Source: Alphaproteobacteria bacterium (GTDB taxonomy: Bacteria > Pseudomonadota > Alphaproteobacteria > Rhodospirillales > Magnetospirillaceae). Taken from it: a stretch of 11,138 nucleotides of DNA. This document shows, piece by piece, positions 1 through 5,376 of this stretch (its first letter is position 1; each line of letters opens with the position of its first letter). A program made the translations under genes and the position numbers. The stretch spans positions 1 to 11,138 of the forward strand of contig JADFZP010000068.1 in the NCBI GenBank assembly GCA_015232485.1, written 5' to 3'. Below the pieces are notes generated by a model, which saw only the letters and a program-made list of their open reading frames with translations, searched no databases and was not told where the DNA came from.

Positions 1-1166
1 GTGATCAATCCCTGGTCCTCGCGGATGCCCAGGCCGGCCGTTTCGTTGCCGATCACCCACACGCCGAACACGGCGGTGCCGGTGTCGCCGTTGTTGTCGC
101 GCCACGCGGCCATCGGGGCGCGTTCCTGCCAGACGTGGCCCTCGTCGCCGTAAAGGCCGTCGGTGGCGAGCACCTGTTTGCCGTCCGCGTCGAACAGGGC
201 GATGTTGGCGCCCTCGCGGCCGAGCAGCGGTTTGCGCACCAAGCCCTTGGCGGGCGACAGGGCGCGGCGGTCGAAGCTGGCGGGCAGCAGCAGCGGGTGT
301 TCGGGATGACGCTCCCACAACACGGCCAGCAGCGCCTTGTTGCTGAGCACCGATTTCCAGGCCGGCTCGATCCAGCGGGTCGCCGCGACGCGCAGGTTTT
401 GGAAGAATTCCTCCTTGGCCAGCCATTCCCAAGGATAAAGCTTGAAGGCGGTGGTGATCGGCTGGTTCTCCAGATCGACGAAGCGCCGCCGAAGGTCGTC
501 CCAGCCGATATCGGCGACGCCTAAGAAATGGGTGCGCCAGCCGGCCTCCTCGGCGCAGGCCAGCATGTAGCGCACCGTGGTCTCGTCCTCGGGGTGCGGC
601 ACCTGGGCCATGCCGTGCAGCCAGCGCTGGCCATCGGCGGCGCGCGGCGCGCCGGGCAGCAGGTCGGCCCAGCGGGCCACCAGCTTCTCGTGCAGGCTGT
701 TGAACTGGTCGGCGCCGGGATGGCACGCCTCTTTCCAGTACCACTGGACGATGCCCGCCTCGAACAGGCTGGTCGGCGTGTCGGCGTTGTATTCCAGCAG
801 CTTGATGGTCTCGCCGTCATAGGCCAGGTCGAAGCGGCCATGGACGTGCCCGCCCGGCCGGTCGGCCACCAAGCCGCGCCGCCAGCTTTCTTGCACTTCC
901 TCGGCCCACGCCCCGGTGATGCCGAAGCGGCCCAGTTGATGGGTGTCGATGACGTGGCGCACGGCCTCCAGGCACATCGCGTGCAACTCGGCCGCCGCGT
1001 CGTCGAGCGCGTCGACCTGTGCGCCGGTCAGCCGCCAGCAGACGCCCTCGTCCCAATAGGGCAGGCCGTCGATGGTGGCGAAGTCGAAGCCCAACGCCTT
1101 GACCGCCGCCTCCCAATCGGGCCGGGGCGCGATTCGCCGACGCTGTTTCGCGAAGTCGCTTTGCAC
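1..1166 (-). CDS. yjfC: Glutathionylspermidine synthase-family ATP-grasp ligase (YgiC/YjfC-like), 3' end cut by window
   Basis: The minus-strand frame is open from a GTG at 1166 to the window edge (388 complete codons). It matches the ATP-grasp synthetase domain of the glutathionylspermidine synthase family and lacks the amidase half found in bifunctional Gss. Family marks are the segment LLEYNADTPTSL (about residues 128-139), the string KPLLGREGANI, and a C-terminal GLGIREDQGLI that aligns with the last ~25 residues of E. coli YgiC/YjfC. Probably about 12 residues and the stop lie outside the window. The start is a GTG: GGGAGG at 1173-1178 lies 6 bases upstream, and no ATG is near. It starts 2 bases after the stop of the upstream lipoprotein gene, so it is the last visible gene of the PspA-linked operon. 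The family is predicted to form amide bonds using ATP. YgiC/YjfC are generally not thought to make glutathionylspermidine, and the substrate here is unknown. Confidence 0.93.
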   Translation of the reverse strand, partial: MQSDFAKQRRRIAPRPDWEAAVKALGFDFATIDGLPYWDEGVCWRLTGAQVDALDDAAAELHAMCLEAVRHVIDTHQLGRFGITGAWAEEVQESWRRGLVADRPGGHVHGRFDLAYDGETIKLLEYNADTPTSLFEAGIVQWYWKEACHPGADQFNSLHEKLVARWADLLPGAPRAADGQRWLHGMAQVPHPEDETTVRYMLACAEEAGWRTHFLGVADIGWDDLRRRFVDLENQPITTAFKLYPWEWLAKEEFFQNLRVAATRWIEPAWKSVLSNKALLAVLWERHPEHPLLLPASFDRRALSPAKGLVRKPLLGREGANIALFDADGKQVLATDGLYGDEGHVWQERAPMAAWRDNNGDTGTAVFGVWVIGNETAGLGIREDQGLI

Positions 1167-1168
1167 GC

Positions 1169-1717
1169 TCAACCTCCCGCGCTGGTGTATTTCGAGCCGG
1201 TCGAGCCGAACCCGCCGCGCGACACGGTGGTGGTCGGCAGGGTGACCTTGGGTGCGGTGGTTCCACCGCTGGACCGGACGCTCGTATCGGTCTTGCGAGA
1301 GTCGGTCTTCACGGTCGTGGTGTTGTAATTGCCCGAGCCGTCCGTCCAGACCGGCGCCCGATAGCGCGAGCCGTCGAGCAGCTTGCCGATCAGGAAGCCG
1401 GTGAACGCCGGCCCCCACCAGGACGAGCCATCCTGCTTGGTGTGCTGAACGCAATCCTTGCCGTACTGGCTGGCGCAATCGGCGGCGGTCTTGGGCGCCT
1501 GCGCCTCGAGCTTGGCTTGCGCCTCGTGGGCGGCCTCGCGGCACAGCCGCACGGCCTCCATGTCCGCCGCCTCGGCCAGACAGGCGTCGAGCGACGGGTA
1601 GACGGCCTGAACGGCGGCGCCGGGAACCGATGTGGCGTCGGCGGCCTGGTCGTCGTCGCCGCACGCCGTCAGGGCCAGAACGCCAACGCCGATCAGAAGG
1701 AGTTTCGACGTCGACAT
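1169..1717 (-). CDS. yjfM: DUF1190 lipoprotein (YgiB/YjfM-like)
   Basis: This is a 182-residue predicted lipoprotein. Residues 1-18 form a short signal peptide (a Lys, then a hydrophobic run) ending in the lipobox LTAC, with Cys19 as the lipidated residue; positions +2 to +5 are GDDD. The mature part has four more cysteines (46, 59, 81, 89), which could form two disulfides in the periplasm. The segment around residues 97-115 (SSWWGPAFTGFLIGKLLDG) and the Ser/Thr-rich tail with TTTVSRGGFGSTG match the layout of E. coli YgiB/YjfM, the DUF1190 family. The ATG at 1717-1715 overlaps the stop of the PspA-like gene as TGATG and has no strong ribosome-binding site, so it is probably translationally coupled. 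The next gene is the YgiC/YjfC ligase, and this pairing is conserved in the family. Molecular function is unknown. Confidence 0.92.
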   Translation of the reverse strand: MSTSKLLLIGVGVLALTACGDDDQAADATSVPGAAVQAVYPSLDACLAEAADMEAVRLCREAAHEAQAKLEAQAPKTAADCASQYGKDCVQHTKQDGSSWWGPAFTGFLIGKLLDGSRYRAPVWTDGSGNYNTTTVKTDSRKTDTSVRSSGGTTAPKVTLPTTTVSRGGFGSTGSKYTSAGG

Positions 1718-2493
1718 CAGCGCCGGGCGCGCAGCGCGGCGAGCCGACCCGCCACGTCGCCGGCATCGGCACCACCCTTGCCGGCCTCGGCCAGCGCCGC
1801 GTCGATGTTGGCGTCGCCGCTGTCCGACAGGTGGCTGGTCAGCGCCTCGCGCTTGACGCGGGCCGCCTCGGCCTCTTGGCGCAACGCCTGGGTCTTGGCG
1901 GTCATGGCGTTCAGCGCCACGTCGATGCCCGAGGCCGAGTCGTCGCCGCGCAATCCGGCCACGCGGGCCGCCGCGTCGGCCTTCTCCTTGGCCCGCTCGG
2001 CCTCGATGGTGGCGCGCTTCATCTCGCGCACCGCGTTGTCGAGGCTGCCCTTGGCGATGGTCAGCTTGGCGGCCTTTTCGCGATGCGCCGCCTCGGACTC
2101 GGCCAGCAGTTGCTCGGCCTCGGTCACGTCGCGGGCCTCGGCGTCGCGGATGCGGGCCAACTCCTCGATCTGGGCCACCAGCCGGGCCAGCGAAGCCTCG
2201 ATGGCCGGCCTGGCCGCCGGGTCGGCCGAGGCCACCTTGCGCTCCAGGATCTCGGCCGCCTTCAGCGCCTGATCGAACTTGGCCTCGGCCGCCTCGGCCT
2301 CGCGGATTTCCTTGTTCAGGCTGGCGCGCAATTCGGCGACCAGGGCGCTGGCCTTGTCAAGCGCCTGCTCCAGCATGACCAGATCGGCTTTGACGGCGGT
2401 GTCGGGGTCGATCTGCGTGATCCGGGCGGTGACCTCCTGGATCATCTTCTTGCCCTTGATGCCCGCGAAAATGCTGAGAAAACCGAAAGACAT
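1717..2493 (-). CDS. yjfJ: PspA/IM30-family coiled-coil protein (YjfJ-like)
   Basis: This 258-residue protein is Ala/Glu/Lys-rich and almost wholly helical, with a long heptad-like coiled coil from about residue 35 to 215, as in PspA/Vipp1 membrane-remodelling proteins. The C-terminal segment, containing DAALAEAGKGG followed by DVAGRLAALRARR, matches the tail of E. coli YjfJ and is the best evidence for the subfamily. The N-terminus begins with a short hydrophobic stretch (FGFLSIFAGI) that could bind membrane. The ATG at 2493 is preferred over a GTG at 2502 because AAGGGAG (2502-2508) lies 8 bases before the ATG and overlaps the GTG. The protein probably supports the inner membrane under stress together with the DUF350 membrane protein encoded just upstream (24-base gap). 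PspA itself also regulates PspF, but no pspF is visible here. Confidence 0.92.
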   Translation of the reverse strand: MSFGFLSIFAGIKGKKMIQEVTARITQIDPDTAVKADLVMLEQALDKASALVAELRASLNKEIREAEAAEAKFDQALKAAEILERKVASADPAARPAIEASLARLVAQIEELARIRDAEARDVTEAEQLLAESEAAHREKAAKLTIAKGSLDNAVREMKRATIEAERAKEKADAAARVAGLRGDDSASGIDVALNAMTAKTQALRQEAEAARVKREALTSHLSDSGDANIDAALAEAGKGGADAGDVAGRLAALRARR

Positions 2494-2517
2494 TGGTGGC
2501 ACTCCCTTGAAGAATGG

Positions 2518-2916
2518 TCAGGTGCTCATCGCACCGGCATTGAGCAGACCGATCGCGAACGACAGGGCGGCCAGCGTGATGCCGTGCGACAGGCGATCCT
2601 CGTTGATCGCTATGCGCAGATCGGACAGGAAACGCGCCGCGATCCACCAGCCGATCACCTGAACCAGCACGCCGGTCGCGCTCCAGATCAGCAAATCGAG
2701 CAGACTGGTCGCATGCATCAGCACGCTGGCGATGGGCAAGGCCAAACCGATCATGGTGCCGCCCAGCGCCACCGCCGCCGCGCGATTGCCGGCGCGGATC
2801 AGGCGGATCTCGTCATAGGGCGTGATGCGCATGTAAAGCGCCATGCCGGCCAGAAAGCAGGCGAGAGCGGCGCCCACCCAGGCCAGGTAAGTGCCGAACG
2901 ACACCAACGTGATCAT
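2518..2916 (-). CDS. yjfL: DUF350 integral membrane protein (YjfL-like)
   Basis: This 132-residue protein has four predicted membrane spans at roughly residues 6-28, 46-68, 72-94 and 110-129. The loop and start of helix 2 carry the family segment DEIRLIRAGNRAAAVALGG (residues 35-53), typical of DUF350 proteins such as E. coli YjfL. The ATG at 2916 is chosen because a G-run (GGGGGGAAG) directly precedes it and a promoter lies just upstream. An extension to 3015 would run through the promoter and into the preceding kinase gene and has no matching sequence. It is the first gene of the four-gene operon, followed by the PspA-like gene. A role as inner-membrane anchor or partner for the PspA-like protein is an inference from conserved linkage; its biochemical activity is unknown. 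Confidence 0.9.
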   Translation of the reverse strand: MITLVSFGTYLAWVGAALACFLAGMALYMRITPYDEIRLIRAGNRAAAVALGGTMIGLALPIASVLMHATSLLDLLIWSATGVLVQVIGWWIAARFLSDLRIAINEDRLSHGITLAALSFAIGLLNAGAMST

Positions 2917-2940
2917 CTTCCCCCCTGTCGACCGAATCCG

Positions 2941-2976
2941 CCGGGCACTATACCCGGTTTTTTCGCGGCCGCTCAA
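2941..2976 (-). promoter_or_regulatory. Promoter of the yjfL-yjfJ-yjfM-yjfC operon, with hairpin over the -10
   Basis: On the minus strand TTGAGC (2976-2971) and TATAGT (2952-2947) are separated by 18 bases, a good sigma-70-like pair. Transcription would start near 2940, giving a leader of about 24 bases to the ATG at 2916. The -10 lies in the loop of a CCGGG/CCCGG inverted repeat (2941-2945 and 2953-2957), and an A-tract (minus strand, 2963-2958) is in the spacer. This is a sequence match only; read on the plus strand, the same repeat looks like a terminator. Confidence 0.55.
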
Positions 2977-2986
2977 TGAACCGTGC

Positions 2987-4984
2987 TCAGGGGGAATTCG
3001 GCGCGTCGGCGCCAAGGGCCATTTCGATGGCGAACACCGATCCGACGTTCGGAACCGAACTCACGGTGACGGAATGCCCCAGCAACCGCGACAGGCGCCG
3101 CACGATGGCCAGCCCCAAGCCCAGCCCTTGCCCGCGGGTTTGTTCGGAATCGCCGACTTGGCGGAACTCTTCCCAAATGCCGTCGAGATCCTCGCGCCGG
3201 ATGCCCACGCCGGTGTCGTGAATTTCGACGCGAAGATGCGCGGCCATCTTGTGGCACCGGATGGCGACCCGACCGGAGTGGGTGTGACGCAGGGCGTTTT
3301 CCAAAAGATTGCGCAGCATGCGTCCCAGCAAGGCGCGGTCGCTGCGGATGATCGCCGGGCAATCGGCGATGTGAAGCTCCAAGCGCTTCGCCGCCGCGAC
3401 CTGGGCATAGGCGTTGCCGATCGGCTCCAGCACCTCGCGGATCGCGAAGTCCTCGATGTCGGGTGTGACCACATCGGACTCCAGGCGCGACAGGTCGAGC
3501 AAGCCGTCCAGCAACTCGCGCATGGTGTCAAGCCCTTGGCCAAGGTGCTCGAACGCGTCCCGGCCCCGTTCGGCGACGTGGGGCCTGAGCAGTTCCCTGA
3601 ACAGCAGCAGCGACTGCATGGGCTGGCGCAGATCGTGGGACGCCACCGCGAGGAACCGGGATTTGGCCCGATCGGCCCGCGCCATGGCGATTTCGGCCTC
3701 TTTGCGCTCGGTGATGTCGATCACCGAGCCGACATGGCCAAGAAACGACCCGTCATCGGCCAAGCGTGGGGCGGCGGCGCCCATGACCCAGCGCCACCCA
3801 CCCCCACGCCATCGCAGGCGGTATTCGAAACGGTAGGGAGCGCGGGTGGCGTGGGCCGTCTGGATCGCTTGAAGGGCGCCCTCGCGATCATCGGGATGCA
3901 GGGCGTCCAACCAGCCGAGACCCAGCGCGTCATCGGGCGCCTGGGCGGTGAAGTCGTACCAGCTACGGCTGGCATAGGTGCGGCGCCCATCGGGATCGGT
4001 GACCCACACCATGACCGGGGCGTTGTCGGCCATATGGCGAAAGCGGGCCTCGCTTTCGCGCAAGGCGACGCCGGCGCGCGCACGCGCCACCGCCGCCCAT
4101 GTCCACTCGGCGGCCTCCCTGGCCGAGGCGAGTTCCGCCGCCGTCCAGAAGCGGGGCTCGCGATGATGGACGGCCAACACGTTCACCAGCCGGTGGTCCA
4201 TGATGATTGGAATATAGGCGAAGGCCTGAACCGCGGACGGCGTGATGTCGGAAATGGCGCGCGGATCGTCCACCAGGGGCTGGCCAAAATCGGCCAGGCG
4301 ATGGCGCCCGACCATCGTGGGGATGCGCCCATCGCTCCAGTCGACGGAAACCGTGACCCATTCCCCGCCGGCGTCGACGTCGCCGTAGCCGACCTGCGAT
4401 ACCCCCAGATGGCGCCCCAGCATCTCGGCGGCGGCGGCGATGATCGAGGTGGGATCGCCAAGTTCGCGCAGTCGCTCCTCGAAACGGAGACGAAAGGTCT
4501 GCGCCCGTTCGGCGATGACCTTCCCGGTGGTTTCGGCGCAGGCGCAGAACACGCCCTCGACCCGGCCCTCCTCGTCGCGCACCGGGGTGTAGGAGAAGGC
4601 GAAATGCGCCTCCTCGGGATAGCCGTGGCGGCACATGGTGAAGGCGATGTCGTCCATGTGCGTCGACTTGCCCGCGTAGGCGCGCTCCATGATGGGCTGA
4701 ATTTGAGGGCGGATGTCGAACCATACATCGTAGAAGTGGCGTCCCAGGGCATGGGGATGGCGCTTGCCCAGCAGCGGGGCGTAGCGGTCGTTGTAGAGGA
4801 TGATGCGCTCGGGCCCCCAGGCGATGAACATCGGCTGATTCGAGCCCAGCATGAGAGCCACCAGGGTGCGCAACGGCTGCGGCCAATCCGCCGAAGGGCC
4901 GAGCGGATTGGTGGACCAATCATATGAGCGCATCAGCCCGCCGATCTCGCCGCCATCGGCGAACAGGCCAGTATTCGGGTCCAA
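2987..4984 (-). CDS. Soluble sensor histidine kinase, PAS-GAF-PAS-HisKA-HATPase
   Basis: This is a 665-residue cytosolic kinase with no membrane span. The order is an N-terminal PAS domain (about 33-158), a GAF-like domain (170-300), a second PAS domain ending in the usual DITERK (310-428), the dimerisation/phosphoacceptor helix with His450 in the box SHDLRQP, then the ATPase domain: N-box NLLENALRH (560-568), G1 box DTGVGI (590-595) and G2 box GQGLGLGLA (618-626). The H-box differs from the common SHELRTP form used twice in the neighbouring hybrid kinase. The start is taken as TTG at 4984 because GGAGAG (4990-4995) lies 5 bases upstream. A TTG at 5020 would overlap the receiver gene and has no ribosome-binding site. 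It is the last gene of the three-gene signalling operon and a likely phosphate donor for the small receiver just upstream. The signal it senses is unknown. Confidence 0.93.
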   Translation of the reverse strand: MDPNTGLFADGGEIGGLMRSYDWSTNPLGPSADWPQPLRTLVALMLGSNQPMFIAWGPERIILYNDRYAPLLGKRHPHALGRHFYDVWFDIRPQIQPIMERAYAGKSTHMDDIAFTMCRHGYPEEAHFAFSYTPVRDEEGRVEGVFCACAETTGKVIAERAQTFRLRFEERLRELGDPTSIIAAAAEMLGRHLGVSQVGYGDVDAGGEWVTVSVDWSDGRIPTMVGRHRLADFGQPLVDDPRAISDITPSAVQAFAYIPIIMDHRLVNVLAVHHREPRFWTAAELASAREAAEWTWAAVARARAGVALRESEARFRHMADNAPVMVWVTDPDGRRTYASRSWYDFTAQAPDDALGLGWLDALHPDDREGALQAIQTAHATRAPYRFEYRLRWRGGGWRWVMGAAAPRLADDGSFLGHVGSVIDITERKEAEIAMARADRAKSRFLAVASHDLRQPMQSLLLFRELLRPHVAERGRDAFEHLGQGLDTMRELLDGLLDLSRLESDVVTPDIEDFAIREVLEPIGNAYAQVAAAKRLELHIADCPAIIRSDRALLGRMLRNLLENALRHTHSGRVAIRCHKMAAHLRVEIHDTGVGIRREDLDGIWEEFRQVGDSEQTRGQGLGLGLAIVRRLSRLLGHSVTVSSVPNVGSVFAIEMALGADAPNSP

Positions 4985-4989
4985 GTGAA

Positions 4990-4995
4990 CTCTCC
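4990..4995 (-). promoter_or_regulatory. Ribosome-binding site fixing a TTG start of the PAS-GAF kinase
   Basis: GGAGAG on the minus strand, 5 bases before TTG 4984-4982 and located just after the stop of the receiver gene (5004-5002). It favours this TTG over the upstream TTG at 5020. Confidence 0.6.
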
Positions 4996-5001
4996 GGTTT
5001 C

Positions 5002-5376
5002 CTATCGCTCGAGCGGACAATGTTCGCGTAGCAGGGTTAGAATGACGTCGGGCTTGAACGGCTTGCGGATGACGCTGAGCGGTCTCAACTCGGCGACGTC
5101 ATGCAAATCCCCCTTGCCCGTGATGATGCATACGGGCACATCGCAAATGTCGGGGTCTTGAAGTTGACGGCGACGAAACTCGGCGCCGTCCATGACCGGC
5201 ATCATCAGATCGAGAAGAATCATGCACGGCGTCCTCGATATTTTGCACCTATTCAGCAGCTTCAATGCTTCATGGCCATTTTCCGCGCCATGAATTTCAT
5301 ACCCTTCCAATTCCAAGAGCATCTGGATGCTCTTCCGGATAAGATGATCGTCCTCGACGACAATGAGCATCGTCAC
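5002..5376 (-). CDS. Stand-alone CheY-like response regulator (single REC domain)
   Basis: This 124-residue protein is only a receiver domain. The acidic pair Asp9/Asp10, the phosphoacceptor Asp56 in LLDLMMP, the switch Thr86 in IITGKG and the invariant Lys105 in RKPF are all present, so it should be phosphorylatable. There is no output domain. The start is GTG at 5376: GGAGGG (5386-5391) lies 9 bases upstream, whereas the ATG two codons later would be 15 bases away. The GTG shares its first base with the TAG stop of the hybrid kinase (TAGTG), implying coupled translation. It lies between two histidine kinase genes and may shuttle phosphate between them or deliver it to a target by protein contact. 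Single-domain receivers of this type can act in phosphorelays, in stress signalling or on the motor; the sequence does not decide between these. Confidence 0.93.
   Translation of the reverse strand: MTMLIVVEDDHLIRKSIQMLLELEGYEIHGAENGHEALKLLNRCKISRTPCMILLDLMMPVMDGAEFRRRQLQDPDICDVPVCIITGKGDLHDVAELRPLSVIRKPFKPDVILTLLREHCPLER

Noticed and set aside
135..1328. Plus-strand frames at 135-524 and 528-1328 opposite the ligase gene
   Set aside because: The minus-strand frame is continuous and matches the YgiC/YjfC family to its last visible residue; the plus-strand products match nothing.
2941..2963. Intrinsic terminator on the plus strand (stem CCGGG/CCCGG followed by six T)
   Set aside because: The shape is right, but no plus-strand gene leads into it, and the same bases form a promoter for the minus-strand operon. 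I listed it only as part of that promoter.
1442..2979. Long plus-strand frames (1442-2272 and 1630-2979) opposite the PspA-like operon
   Set aside because: They cross the boundaries of several well-supported genes and even the promoter. Their content is low-complexity Ala/Ser/Arg or Gly/Leu/Gln.
2917..3015. A 33-residue N-terminal extension of the DUF350 protein
   Set aside because: It would overlap the end of the kinase gene and the operon promoter, and it is rich in Arg/Gly/Pro with no signal or membrane character.
2891..4927. A 678-codon open frame on the plus strand opposite the PAS-GAF kinase
   Set aside because: It is antisense to a kinase gene with clear domains. Its translation is Arg/Gly/His/Asp-rich without any recognisable fold, which is typical of shadow frames in GC-rich coding DNA.
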